The notes: generated by a model not told the origin, from the letters alone. 64,000 bases of DNA from Mesorhizobium sp. STM 4661 (GCF_000359125.1 NZ_CAAF010000038.1:1-64000); one strand, 5' to 3'; numbered from the stretch's first letter, positions 8,978-18,246 are shown. Made by a program: numbers and translations.

Positions 8978-9565
8978 ATGTATCCGCTCGTCTACATCGC
9001 GCGCCACGGCCAGACGGAGTGGAACGCCGAGGCCCGGCTGCAGGGGCAGGCCGACACCGACCTCAATGCGCTCGGCCGCCAGCAGGCAACTCGCAACGGG
9101 CGCCGGCTGGCCGAATTCGTCCACAACCCCCAGGATTTCGACTTTGTCGCCAGCCCGATGCGGCGCACGCGCGAGACGATGGAGCGCCTGCGTGCGGCGA
9201 TGAAGCTCGATCCGCTCGCCTATCGTACCGAGCCGCTGCTCGTCGAGTTGAGCTTTGGCGACTGGCAGGGTTTCACCTTTGCCGAACTCGAGGCCAGGGA
9301 TCCCGGTTCGACCAGGCAACGCCGCCTCGATAAATGGAATTTCCAGCCGCCCGGCGAGGGCGCCGAAAGCTATCAGATGCTGCTCGAACGGGTGAAGCCG
9401 TGGTTCGACGCACTCGACCGCGACACGGTCTGCGTGACCCATGGCGGCGTCGTGCGCGCGCTGTTCCGCCTGGTGCTGGGGATGTCCGCGCGAGAGGCGG
9501 TCAGCATGGAAGTGCCGCAGGACCGCCTGCTCCGGTTGGAGGGCCGCCGCCTGGAGTGGCTCTGA
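8978..9565 (+). CDS. histidine phosphatase (phosphoglycerate mutase-like)
   Basis: A 195-residue member of the histidine phosphatase superfamily. The N-terminal IARHGQTEWN motif holds the phospho-accepting His10; SPMRRTRETMERL and the second histidine in CVTHGGVVRALFRL complete the active site. It is shorter than cofactor-dependent phosphoglycerate mutase and is more likely a broad-specificity or CobC/GpmB-type phosphatase. It lies after fabI beyond the palindromic repeat, so a separate promoter or partial read-through is likely. Substrate unknown. Confidence 0.9.
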   Translation: MYPLVYIARHGQTEWNAEARLQGQADTDLNALGRQQATRNGRRLAEFVHNPQDFDFVASPMRRTRETMERLRAAMKLDPLAYRTEPLLVELSFGDWQGFTFAELEARDPGSTRQRRLDKWNFQPPGEGAESYQMLLERVKPWFDALDRDTVCVTHGGVVRALFRLVLGMSAREAVSMEVPQDRLLRLEGRRLEWL

Positions 9566-9762
9566 GGGTCGAAATCCAATTGCTCTGAACGATTTAGCCC
9601 CCTCTCAGACATTGATGGCGTGAATAGCCGCTTCGCGCCTCAAATCAGTCATTCCTACGCCCCCTTCACTCGCCTAAAGCAGACATCGCTATTGCAGGGG
9701 CTGCAGGTAGCTTTGCCCAGAGGTTGACGCAGCTCGACGCCTTCCAGCGACCCACGGATCAG

Positions 9763-10269
9763 CTAGTCAATGACACCACAGGCCAGTCGCTTACCTGCGC
9801 TTCCAGAAGGCTGACTTTGGTAATCGTCCGCTTGGGCGTGGATCATCAACGCACGCCCAAGGATACCGGTCTCGCCTCGATTGAGTTCAACTTGGTCGTT
9901 AAAGACCTGGGCGCGCAATATCCCGTCTGCCGCTACGTATTGATTTGGCATATCCCCGGCGTGCGAACCATCTTCGCTCAAGAAGCCATGTTCCTTTCCC
10001 CCGGGATTGAAATGACCGCCAGCGGACTCGTGCCCCGAATTGTGGTCGCAAGAGCCGGTCTCGTGGACATGAAAAGCCACCCACTGGCCGGGAGGTAGGC
10101 CGGTGATTTCAAGCTCGATTAGCAAGCCCCTTGGCGTTGCCGTCAGCTGAGCTGTTCCGTTGTCCTTGCCCGCCGCATCGACGAAGCCGACGGTCACGGT
10201 TTCCGCGTCTTGCGCGATTGCCACCGTTGCCGTTGCCGCGAGAGCGACCGCGAATAAAATAGTCTTCAT
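9763..10269 (-). CDS. sodC: Cu/Zn superoxide dismutase, periplasmic
   Basis: A 168-residue secreted enzyme that disproportionates superoxide in the periplasm. The signal peptide is MKTILFAVALAATATVAIAQ. Metal-site segments are present: WVAFHVHETGSCDH (Cu/Zn ligands and first disulfide Cys), GGHFNPGGKEHGF, HAGDMPN, and a late His in GRALMIHAQADD, with the second Cys near the end in RLACGVID. I chose the internal ATG because it gives a clean signal peptide; a longer frame exists upstream. The cyclase gene upstream on the same strand ends 70 bases away, so they are probably separate units. Confidence 0.95.
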   Translation of the reverse strand: MKTILFAVALAATATVAIAQDAETVTVGFVDAAGKDNGTAQLTATPRGLLIELEITGLPPGQWVAFHVHETGSCDHNSGHESAGGHFNPGGKEHGFLSEDGSHAGDMPNQYVAADGILRAQVFNDQVELNRGETGILGRALMIHAQADDYQSQPSGSAGKRLACGVID

Positions 10270-10339
10270 CTTTCTAGCCCTAACTGGGTAATCTGCTCGC
10301 CGGTCGTGAGTGTCGGGGCCGTAAACGGCCCCCAATGCG

Positions 10340-11936
10340 CTAACCGCTCGTTTCCTTTGGAGAAGGCACAGCCAACCTAGCCTCGAGTTGAGCTAGCGCC
10401 GACTGAAGTTTGTCGCGCAGACGCGCAGCCCGGGCGGGGTCGAGCCCGGCGGTATCGAGCGTCAACGACATGCCCTCGTCCATTTCCGTTATGACAGTGT
10501 CGTCGCGCAACTGTTCCCGGACACCCCGCACCATATAAGGCACGATCGGTCTGCTGATCCCCTTCATGCTGATCTGCTCACCTGCCGACGCATCGACCAT
10601 GTCCCGTACGTTGGAATATGTTTCGTAGCTGAGCATTATTCCGCCGGCAGGTGCAATGCTCTGCAGCCGAGCAGCGAGGTTAGCTTCGGCGCCGATGATG
10701 GTGTAATCCATACGATCGTCACTGCCGAAGTTGCCGACATTGCAGTAGCCGGTGTTTATTCCCATCCGCACACGGAAGGGGTGCTCGATACCCTGCTGCC
10801 GCCATTTGACTTGCAGGTACTCCAAACGCTTTTGCATGGCCAAGGCCATACGCAGACATGCACGTGCGTCTTCGCGCGGGCCAAGCGTCTGCGGGTCGCC
10901 GAAAAAAGCGAGAATGGCATCGCCGATGAACTTATCCACGGTGGCGCCATGAGAAATGGCGATATGCGACATCTCGGTTAGATATTCGTTGAGATGGGCG
11001 GTCAGTTCCTCAGGTTGCATACGCTCGGTCGTGGCAGTGAAATCCACGATGTCGGAGAAGAAGATGGTCAGTTTCTTTCGCTCTGCGGTCACCTTCACGT
11101 CGCGCTCGCCGCTGAACACACTTTTGTAGATCTCAGGTGAAAGATATTTTGCGATTTTGAGCGACACCGTTGCCAGGAAGTTGTTGGCCTCCTTCAGTTC
11201 GCCGTTGACCAGGGCGAGTTCGCGCGACTGCCGCCACTGCATTACGATGAATGCAACTCCAGTGGCTATGGCGGCCGCAAAATATGCGAAGAGATAGTGG
11301 AAGCCGATCGACCCTTGAGATAGGGGCTGCGAGACAGACACAGCTTGAATCCCTCTGACATCACCGACCTTCCAATCCTTCTTTGGGCTGTCCGGATGCG
11401 AGTTGTGGCATGCCACGCAGGCGGCGGTCATGCGGATCGGCGAAGCCAGCCGAACGGTCGGACTCCAGCCACCTTCCGTCGCCTCGAGCGTTTGAACTTT
11501 CGGGTCGGCACGAAATGATGCCAATGCCTTCAATTGAAAGTCATCAAGATTGTGTGGAGGCCGCCCGGCGAAAGGATAGTCGGAAACAAATTCGTACCGG
11601 ACAGTGTTGTCACGCGAACTCGTGAGACGCCCGATTTCCAGCGAGAACGTCGCTGGAATTGGTATCGCGCCAGCAACGTCGCGGTAGTTATTTGTCGCGG
11701 TGATTTTCGTATGCGGGTCGGCTTGGAGGATTCGCCCGACCACGTCATTGGCGTAGAACGTGCGAATGTCAGTTATGATCTTGCTGATGTCGTTCGCTTG
11801 ACGTTCGGATAGTTGATGCGAGGACGACAGCAGCTGGAAGCGCCACTAGGAGAAGGATCACCGCGATCGCAGCCGGCCAGATGCGACGCTCCCGCACGCT
11901 GTTATTTCCCTCTGAAGCCGGTTGCGCGCTTGTCAC
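10340..11936 (-). pseudogene. adenylate cyclase with heme-type DUF3365 sensor, N-terminus frameshifted
   Basis: The intact part (GTG at 11743, 467 residues) has a periplasmic DUF3365/Tll0287-like domain with a CVACH heme c motif (residues 109-113), a membrane helix near 148-168, and a class III nucleotide cyclase domain with metal aspartates 231 and 275 (FFSDIVDFT, FIGDAI). It lacks the first membrane helix that the family needs. That helix is present just upstream in another frame: from GTG at 11936 a peptide containing RERRIWPAAIAVILLLVALP runs to a stop near 11768. The in-frame extension of the main frame hits a TAG near 11842. So one indel, around 11780-11810, probably splits the gene. 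A sequencing error would give the same picture. Confidence 0.75.
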
Positions 11937-12393
11937 AGCAATGACCCTAGGTTAGCTGAGGTTGCCGCGCAAGATTGCATGAATTAGTTCCGAGATTGTG
12001 TCGCTAAAGCGCGCGCTGGAATCGCGCACGTTACAAGGTATCTGAGTGCATCTTATGCGCCCGCGCATGCGGCAGCTTTGTGCATAGCGGCCATGGGGCG
12101 AACTTTGCCTCCGCCTGGAAGCAGACATTGCAGTTGACCCCGCTGGAGGTCGTGGTCGCGCCACTAAACGACATTCAGACGAAGCCGGCGGAAGGTCCCC
12201 CTATGCGCGCCCTCAGCGGCATAGCACCGACAGCGGCCACGGCCTCGTGAGTGGCGATGGCGACCGCGGCAACGCTCGGTAGTCGCCGCTGCCTTGGGGC
12301 CTTGGTCCCAAGATAAAATCCAGGCCGGAACTGTGCTAGGATGGCCGCCGCGGCGCGACTTGTCGTACTTCAAAGCGCTCAGGAACGATTGTC
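11937..12393. other. intergenic region, no gene recognised
   Basis: About 460 bases between the divergent cyclase and HD-domain genes. Short open frames exist on the minus strand but show no recognisable family, no ribosome binding site and no codon pattern like the neighbours. One short hairpin-like pairing (CTTGGG and CCCAAG) lies near 12293-12314. It should contain two divergent promoters, which I cannot place with confidence. A decayed gene cannot be excluded. Confidence 0.5.
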
Positions 12394-13281
12394 ATGCTCA
12401 ATCCAATCTCCATCATGGCCGACCGGCTTGGCGACAATCTGTCAGAACTCTATCTCCAGTATTTCTCGCATCGCAATCCGGAATATGCGAGCTACATAGG
12501 CGGGGCGGCCCGCCTTGTCCTGGAGCGCATTGGCAATTCGAACGCCCTCTATCACAACATCGAGCACACGCTGATGGTTACGCTCGCTGGCCAGCAGATC
12601 ATCCGCGGCCGGCTGCTTTCGGAATCCCTGACCCCCGATGACTGGCTGCATTATACCTGCGCGCTGCTTGTCCACGACATTGGCATGGTGCACGGCGTGT
12701 GCGAGGGCGACACCGAGGACAGCTTCGTCATTAACGAGGCCGGCGACCGCTATACGCCACCGCGCGGCGCCTCCGACGCTGTGCTTGCGCCCTATCATAT
12801 CGAGCGCGCCAAGATCTATGCGCGCCAACGTTTTGCTTCCTCGAAGTTCATCAACGAGGACCGCATTGTCGAGGCGATCGAGATGACGCGCTTTCCGGTA
12901 CCGAACGATCCGGCCTACCAGGTCACCAACACCGAACCGGCGCTGGTCAGGGCCGCGGACCTGATCGGCCAGCTCGCTGATCCCTTCTACCACCGCAAGC
13001 TGCCGGCGCTGTTTGCCGAGTTCTCTGAGATCGGGATGGTGGAAAAGCTCGGCTGCAAGACCGCCGCCGATCTCGGCGCCATCTTCACCGATTTCTTCAC
13101 GCTGCAGGTCGAGCCCTATATCGGCGACGCGATCCGCTATCTGGAGCTGACGACCGAAGGCAAGCAGTGGATCGCCAACCTCCACAGCAACCTCTTCCAG
13201 TCCGGGCATCGCCCGGCCAGGATCGGGCCGTTCCCCGGCGTTTTGCAGCCGGCCTCGGCGGGCTTTTCGGTGATAGCTTAA
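12394..13281 (+). CDS. HD-domain metal-dependent phosphohydrolase
   Basis: A 295-residue cytoplasmic protein of the HD superfamily. The metal-binding set is visible as YHNIEHT (His54, His58), LLVHDIGMVHG (His94, Asp95) and a downstream Asp in LVRAADLIGQLADP near residue 188. HD proteins cleave phosphomonoesters or phosphodiesters, often of nucleotides. No receiver, GYP or RelA domain accompanies it, so the substrate is unknown. The ATG at 12394 is used; a second ATG at residue 8 is possible. It stands alone, flanked by two gene-free stretches. Confidence 0.85.
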   Translation: MLNPISIMADRLGDNLSELYLQYFSHRNPEYASYIGGAARLVLERIGNSNALYHNIEHTLMVTLAGQQIIRGRLLSESLTPDDWLHYTCALLVHDIGMVHGVCEGDTEDSFVINEAGDRYTPPRGASDAVLAPYHIERAKIYARQRFASSKFINEDRIVEAIEMTRFPVPNDPAYQVTNTEPALVRAADLIGQLADPFYHRKLPALFAEFSEIGMVEKLGCKTAADLGAIFTDFFTLQVEPYIGDAIRYLELTTEGKQWIANLHSNLFQSGHRPARIGPFPGVLQPASAGFSVIA

Positions 13282-13655
13282 GAGCCGGGGATCGTTTCCT
13301 TTTCCACCGGTGCCAAGCCGGCAGAGGTTGCATGCAACGGCTGTCGACGAAGATGAACGCCGGGGTCGAGTGCCTTAACCCGATCGCGAGTGAAGAAGGT
13401 CCGCCATTGTTCTTCCCTGGCCACAAGCGGACTTACTGCTCCACTAGCTGCCGAGCAGCAGACGCACTCGACCGAGAGTCTAGCACCTGGTCTGAGATCG
13501 GTCGGGTCCAAGCCAATTTCCGCCCGCCGCGCTCTACGCTATTGCAAGACGTTCAAATTTGAGCTTCCGCACTCATGCTTTGTCGAGAGTATCTCCGTAA
13601 GTTTCAGCCGTTCTGAATCGCCACGGCGACGATGACGACGAAATAGGAGAACGCA
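13282..13655. other. intergenic region, no gene recognised
   Basis: About 370 bases after the HD-domain gene. It contains a perfect 12-bp palindrome GTTGCATGCAAC at 13327-13338 and no convincing open frame. The last bases hold an AATAGGAGA ribosome binding site for the next small gene. I see no tRNA, riboswitch or terminator with a T tract. Confidence 0.5.
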
Positions 13656-13943
13656 ATGACTCGCAATCACGTTGAACGTCTTGCAGAGTTCAGGGAAATC
13701 CTGGTCGCGACTCGACGCGAAGGAGTCCGTAACGTGCACCATACTCGCGACGCAATGCGGGCAAGTGGCTTTCAGATCGGGGACAGCGACGGCTCCAGCT
13801 ACGGAGCCGAACTAAAGGCGCTCCAAGAGGAAATTGAGGCAGTCGATCGCGCCATCGAAGACGAGAAGCGGTTGGCCTTGGCCCTCGAGAGCGCTGCTCA
13901 AACCCGCCGACCGACTAAACCGAGAATCGTGAAGGGAACATAG
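13656..13943 (+). CDS. small helical hypothetical protein
   Basis: A 95-residue charged protein I do not recognise. Residues 45-75 (ELKALQEEIEAVDRAIEDEKRL) have a heptad-like pattern that suggests a short coiled coil, and the C-terminus is basic (RRPTKPRIVK). There is no signal peptide or membrane segment. The ATG is preceded by a good GGAGA box at seven bases, which is the main support for a real gene. It lies alone between the HD-domain gene and the convergent DUF1344 gene. Confidence 0.55.
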   Translation: MTRNHVERLAEFREILVATRREGVRNVHHTRDAMRASGFQIGDSDGSSYGAELKALQEEIEAVDRAIEDEKRLALALESAAQTRRPTKPRIVKGT

Positions 13944-14062
13944 AGTCAGGTACGGCCCTTGGCGCCCGCCGCGTCGATAGCTTGCGGTATGGTGTCGGGC
14001 TCGTCGCCGCCGTGGTGCAGCGCCCTGACCCGCCGACTTCGGGATGGCCTGCCGAAAAGACT

Positions 14063-14326
14063 CTATTCGGCCGAACCGCTGTCGGGCAGTTGCATGTCGG
14101 TGACGACGTTCTCGCCATTCGTCACGTCATAGGCAATCACGATATCCATCCCCGGCTTCAGGGCATCGAGATCGGTTTCGGCATTCAGCTTATAGGATTT
14201 GCCGTCTTCGAGCGTCAGCGTCAGCGCGTCCTTGTCGACCTTCTTGATCAGGCCCTCGGTCTGGCCGGCGAAGGCGGCGGTGGAAATCAGCAATGTCGCG
14301 GCAACGGCGCCTATCAGGATACGCAT
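14063..14326 (-). CDS. DUF1344 domain small exported protein
   Basis: An 87-residue protein with a clear signal peptide (MRILIGAVAATLLISTAAFA) and a mature domain of about 65 residues, GLIKKVDKDALTLTLEDGKSY...GMDIVIAYDV, that matches the beta-rich DUF1344 pattern common in rhizobia. It probably resides in the periplasm; function unknown. The start sits behind an AGAGGA box, and an adjacent ATG one codon upstream is equally possible. It is divergent from aroC, with about 280 bases between the two starts. Confidence 0.82.
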   Translation of the reverse strand: MRILIGAVAATLLISTAAFAGQTEGLIKKVDKDALTLTLEDGKSYKLNAETDLDALKPGMDIVIAYDVTNGENVVTDMQLPDSGSAE

Positions 14327-14607
14327 CATCGTCCTCTTATCATTGCGCCGGCGGGGTGGCGGCGAGGGTTCAACAGACCGGTTAACGGAAGCAGAAACCA
14401 ACCGAATGTGTCAAAACTAAATCCGCCGGATCACAGTTTGACCACCGTGGAAAACGCCAATAGAAGGCAGGATACGGCGCTGCGCGTCCGCTTGGACGGG
14501 CTGGGGCGCCGTAGCACTTTTGATTTTGCGCATGGTCCTTTCCGAAATCGCTCCGATTTTCGGGTTCATGCGCTAAGCCGGCTCCGCTGCCGGGCAGGGT
14601 CACTTTC

Positions 14608-15723
14608 ATGTCGCACAACACGTTCGGCCATCTCTTCCGCGTCACCACCTGGGGCGAAAGCCATGGCGCCGCACTTGGCTGTGTGGTCGACGGCTGTCCG
14701 CCCGGCATCCGCTTCACGCGTGGCGATATCCAGGCCGAGCTTGACAAGCGCCGCCCCGGCCAGTCACGTTTTGTGACGCAGCGTCGCGAACCCGACGAGG
14801 TCAAGATCCTCTCCGGCTTCATCCTCGACGAGGACGGCGAGACGATGGTCACCACCGGCACGCCGGTGTCGATGCTGATCGAGAATGTCGACCAGCGCTC
14901 CAAGGACTATGGCGAGATCGCCCGCCAGTACCGGCCGGGCCATGCCGACTACACCTATGACGTCAAATACGGCCTGCGCGACTATCGCGGCGGCGGCCGC
15001 TCGTCGGCCCGCGAGACGGCGGCGCGGGTGGCGGCCGGAGCCTTGGCCCGCAAGGTCGTACCCGGCATGGTGGTGCGCGGCGCGCTGGTGTCGATGGGCG
15101 AGAAAGAAATAGACCGCGCCAACTGGAACTGGAATTTCATCGGTGACGCCGAAAATCCGTTCTTCACCCCGGATCCGGCATCGGTGGCGGTCTTCACGCA
15201 GTATCTCGACGGTATCCGTAAGTCGGGCTCCTCGGTCGGCGCCGTCATCGAGATCGTCGCCGACGGCGTTCCCGCGGGCCTCGGCGCGCCGATCTATGCC
15301 AAGCTCGACCAGGACATCGCTTCGGGGCTGATGTCGATCAACGCCGTCAAGGGCGTCGAGATCGGCAACGGCTTCGAGGCCGCACGTATCACCGGCGAAC
15401 AGAATGCCGACGAGATGCGCATGGGCAATGATGGCAAGCCGGTCTTCCTGTCCAACAACGCCGGCGGCATCCTTGGCGGCATCTCGACCGGCCAGGCGAT
15501 CGTCGCGCGCTTCGCCGTCAAGCCGACCTCGTCGATCCTGACGCCGCGAAAGTCGATCGACAAGGACGGCAACGACGTCGAGATCATGACCAAGGGCCGG
15601 CACGACCCATGTGTCGGCATCCGCGCCGTGCCGATCGGCGAGGCGATGGTTGCCTGCGCCATCGCCGATCACTATCTGCGCCATCGGGGACAGACGGGGC
15701 AGGGAATAGGCAGTAGGCAGTAG
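14608..15723 (+). CDS. aroC: chorismate synthase
   Basis: A 371-residue flavin-dependent enzyme that converts EPSP to chorismate, the branch point for aromatic amino acids. All signature stretches are present: [21 protein letters not shown] at the start, [36 protein letters not shown], and GGISTGQAI with KPTSSI near the C-terminus. The last residues (GIGSRQ) fall inside the GGCAGTA repeat that follows, so the natural C-terminus may have been rewritten by the repeat. ribB follows about 100 bases downstream, and the repeat hairpin probably separates the two transcripts. Confidence 0.97.
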   Translation: MSHNTFGHLFRVTTWGESHGAALGCVVDGCPPGIRFTRGDIQAELDKRRPGQSRFVTQRREPDEVKILSGFILDEDGETMVTTGTPVSMLIENVDQRSKDYGEIARQYRPGHADYTYDVKYGLRDYRGGGRSSARETAARVAAGALARKVVPGMVVRGALVSMGEKEIDRANWNWNFIGDAENPFFTPDPASVAVFTQYLDGIRKSGSSVGAVIEIVADGVPAGLGAPIYAKLDQDIASGLMSINAVKGVEIGNGFEAARITGEQNADEMRMGNDGKPVFLSNNAGGILGGISTGQAIVARFAVKPTSSILTPRKSIDKDGNDVEIMTKGRHDPCVGIRAVPIGEAMVACAIADHYLRHRGQTGQGIGSRQ

Positions 15724-15809
15724 GCAGTAGGCAGTACGTCAGCCTGCCCGCCGGCGCAGCCATTTTTTCCTTTCCCCTACTGCCTTACTGCCCTACTCCC
15801 TATTCCCTG
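15700..15809. repeat. GGCAGTA tandem repeats forming a long inverted repeat
   Basis: The left arm (15700-15736) begins CAGGGAATAGG and continues with four copies of the heptamer CAGTAGG or its truncation. The right arm (15777-15809) is the imperfect reverse complement, ending CCCTATTCCCTG. The arms of about 33 bases flank a 40-base loop with a run of six T. The left arm overlaps the last eight codons of aroC. The structure could act as a terminator between aroC and ribB, and the heptamer copies could change number by slippage. Confidence 0.8.
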
Positions 15810-15825
15810 CGAGCGAAGCGAGCCA

Positions 15826-16926
15826 ATGCCTTACGACCAGAAGAAAATCGTCGAAGCCCTGCGCGCCTTCGAGCGCGGCGAGATCGTCGTCGTCATGGAC
15901 GATGACGGGCGCGAGAACGAGGGCGACCTGATCGTCGCCGCCGTCCACTGCACGCCGGAAAAGATGGCCTTCATCGTCCGCAACACCTCCGGCATCGTCT
16001 GCACGCCGATGCCGCGCGAGGAAGCCAAGCGGCTCAATCTGCAGCCGATGGTCGCCGACAATGATTCGGCCCACACCACCGCCTTCACCGTCAGCGTCGA
16101 TTTCAAGCATGGCACCACGACCGGCATTTCGGCCGACGACCGCACGCTGACCGTGCGCAACCTCGCCAACGGCAACGTTGGCGCTTCCGACTTCGTCCGC
16201 CCCGGCCACATCTTTCCGCTGATCGCTCGCGAAGGCGGCGTGCTGATGCGTTCGGGCCATACTGAGGCTGCGGTCGACCTCTGCAAGCTCGCCGGCCTGC
16301 CGCCGATCGGTGTCATTTCCGAGTTGGTCAACGATGACGGCACCGTCAAGCGCGGCCCGCAGGTGCAGGCTTTTGCCGAGGAGCATGGCCTGAAGCAGAT
16401 CTCGGTCGCCGACCTCATCGCCTACCGCCAGCGCAAGGAAACGCTGGTCGAGCGCGTCGCTTGCTCAGACATCGAGACGGCAGGTGGCAAGGCGCAGGTC
16501 TTCACCTACACGCTGCCCTGGGATTCGATGCACCATGTGGCGATCGTCTTCGGCGACATCCGCGACGGCGAGGACGTGCCGGTGCGGCTGCATTCAGAGG
16601 ATGTCGTGAGCGACGTCTTCGGCACCAGCCACCGGCTGGACGGCATCATGAAGGCGATGGGCGAGCGCAAGCGTGGCGTCATCGTCTATCTGCGCGAGGG
16701 CTCGGTCGGTGTCGCCCATCAGGAGCGCAAGCGGCCGGCTGCCGGCGACCGTGAAGACCATGAAGAGGCGCGGCGCCGCGAGAACGAGTGGCGCGAGATC
16801 GGGCTTGGCGCCCAGATCCTGAAGGATCTAGGCATCTCCTCGATCAACCTGATCGCCTCGCGCGAGCGCCACTATGTCGGTCTCGAAGGGTTTGGCATCC
16901 ACATCGCCAGGACCGAGATTCTCTAG
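15826..16926 (+). CDS. ribB: 3,4-dihydroxy-2-butanone 4-phosphate synthase with degenerate GTP cyclohydrolase II domain (RibBX-like)
   Basis: A 366-residue fusion. Residues 1-205 are a complete RibB with the DDDGRENEGDLI motif (25-36) and RSGHTEAAVDL, which makes the four-carbon unit of riboflavin from ribulose 5-phosphate. Residues 206-366 keep the GTP cyclohydrolase II fold, but the three zinc cysteines of HSEC...RCDCG are replaced (Asp259, Arg270, Asp272), so cyclohydrolase activity is not expected. This matches the RibBX architecture described in rhizobia. No FMN riboswitch was noticed upstream. A very strong hairpin lies after the stop. Confidence 0.93.
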   Translation: MPYDQKKIVEALRAFERGEIVVVMDDDGRENEGDLIVAAVHCTPEKMAFIVRNTSGIVCTPMPREEAKRLNLQPMVADNDSAHTTAFTVSVDFKHGTTTGISADDRTLTVRNLANGNVGASDFVRPGHIFPLIAREGGVLMRSGHTEAAVDLCKLAGLPPIGVISELVNDDGTVKRGPQVQAFAEEHGLKQISVADLIAYRQRKETLVERVACSDIETAGGKAQVFTYTLPWDSMHHVAIVFGDIRDGEDVPVRLHSEDVVSDVFGTSHRLDGIMKAMGERKRGVIVYLREGSVGVAHQERKRPAAGDREDHEEARRRENEWREIGLGAQILKDLGISSINLIASRERHYVGLEGFGIHIARTEIL

Positions 16927-16947
16927 ACACCCGGATCCAATCGTCAA

Positions 16948-16979
16948 ATGCGTCCGGTCCCAACCGGGACCGGACGCAT
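16948..16979. terminator. perfect 14-bp hairpin between convergent genes
   Basis: ATGCGTCCGGTCCC and its exact reverse complement flank a four-base loop AACC. It lies between the stop of ribB and the stop of the convergent MFS gene, an ideal place for a bidirectional terminator. No T tract follows on either side, so classical intrinsic termination is not certain. Confidence 0.75.
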
Positions 16980-16985
16980 CGGTGA

Positions 16986-18209
16986 CTATTCCGCGGGAAC
17001 AGCAGCTGCATCGCATGTGGCCATATCGCAATCCGACGTTGCCAGGCTGCGCATGCCGAGCAGCACGGTGGCGAGTGCGATTGCGCCCGACGCCACCGAA
17101 ACCCAGAATCCGTTCTGAGCGCCGAACGCGTCCACCACCGCGCCGGCGGCGAAGGAGCCTAGCGCCATGCCGATGCCGATGCCGGTCATCACCCAGGTGA
17201 CGCCCTCGGTCAGCATCGCTTCCGGCACGTGCCGCTCGATCAGGCCGAATGCCGTGATGAAGGTCGGCGAGATCGCCATGCCGCTGATGAAGACCGCCAG
17301 TGCCAGAAGAGGCACCGTGTCGGCGACGAGCAATGGCAGCGTGGTGAGCGCGATGATGGCGATCGCGATGGCGAGCTGACGTTGCAGTGGCGCTTTCAGG
17401 CTCAGGGCGCCGACGATGATGCCGACGACGAACGATCCCAGCGCGTAGACGCCGATAACGAGGCTGGCAGCGCCCGGCTGGCCAAGCTCCTTGGTGATCG
17501 CCACGGTGCTCACCTCCGTGGTCGCGAAGGTCGCGCCGATGAAGATCAGGGCGAAGGTGATGATCTGAACCGGCCGCAGGCGGATTGCCGAGCCGCGCGA
17601 ACCATGTTCCACCGGTCGCACTTGCGGCTCGGTCGAGCGCTGCAGGATGAAAGCCATCGAGCCGAAGGCGAGGAACAATGTGCTCGCAAGCATTCCCGCT
17701 TCGGGGAACAGGGCGACACTCAGCCCCACTGATAGCGATGCTCCGGCAACATAGACCAGTTCGTCCGCCGTCGACTCGAAGGCGAACGCGGTGTTCATCT
17801 CGGGGCGACCGCGGAAAATTTCGGTCCAGCGCGCACGCACCATTGCGGGAATGCTGGGCATGGCGGCGGCCAGCAGCGCTGACACGAACAGCGTCCATAT
17901 CGGCCAGTCCTGGTTGGCCGCCGCGATCAGTATCGCGAAAGCGAGCACGGAAATAACAGTGGTGGGCACCACAATCCGTGTCTGGCCAAGGCGGTCCACC
18001 AGCCTTGATACCTGCGGCGCGACGACAGCGTTGGCCAGCGCGTATGTCGCGGAAACGGCGCCGGCCAGCCAATATTCGCCGTGCGTCTGTGACAGCATCG
18101 CGACGATCCCGATCGGAGCCATGGCCATTGGCATCCGCGCTACGAAGCCGGCGGCCGCGAAGCCCTTTGCTCCGCTTGCCTTGAAGATTTCGCGATAGGG
18201 GTTGGGCAT
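16986..18209 (-). CDS. MFS family transporter (probable drug efflux)
   Basis: A 407-residue inner-membrane protein with about 12 hydrophobic helices, arranged as two sets of six around a charged middle loop (residues 195-220). The segment RLVDRLGQTRIVVP resembles the MFS loop 2-3 motif. I chose the ATG at 18209 because an AGGAGC box precedes it; an upstream start would add 11 residues. The gene is divergent from a TetR regulator, and three operator-like palindromes lie between them, which points to inducible efflux of a toxic compound. The ligand is unknown. Confidence 0.9.
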   Translation of the reverse strand: MPNPYREIFKASGAKGFAAAGFVARMPMAMAPIGIVAMLSQTHGEYWLAGAVSATYALANAVVAPQVSRLVDRLGQTRIVVPTTVISVLAFAILIAAANQDWPIWTLFVSALLAAAMPSIPAMVRARWTEIFRGRPEMNTAFAFESTADELVYVAGASLSVGLSVALFPEAGMLASTLFLAFGSMAFILQRSTEPQVRPVEHGSRGSAIRLRPVQIITFALIFIGATFATTEVSTVAITKELGQPGAASLVIGVYALGSFVVGIIVGALSLKAPLQRQLAIAIAIIALTTLPLLVADTVPLLALAVFISGMAISPTFITAFGLIERHVPEAMLTEGVTWVMTGIGIGMALGSFAAGAVVDAFGAQNGFWVSVASGAIALATVLLGMRSLATSDCDMATCDAAAVPAE

Positions 18210-18246
18210 GGGAAAGCTCCTGGCTTTTTGAGGTGGAGCCACTTAT

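Noticed and set aside
11952..12373. Two short minus-strand frames between the cyclase and HD genes
   Set aside because: No ribosome binding site, no family resemblance, and unusual residue composition.
15724..15825. FMN riboswitch before ribB
   Set aside because: The space is occupied by the heptamer repeat and hairpin; none of the conserved FMN-aptamer segments was seen.
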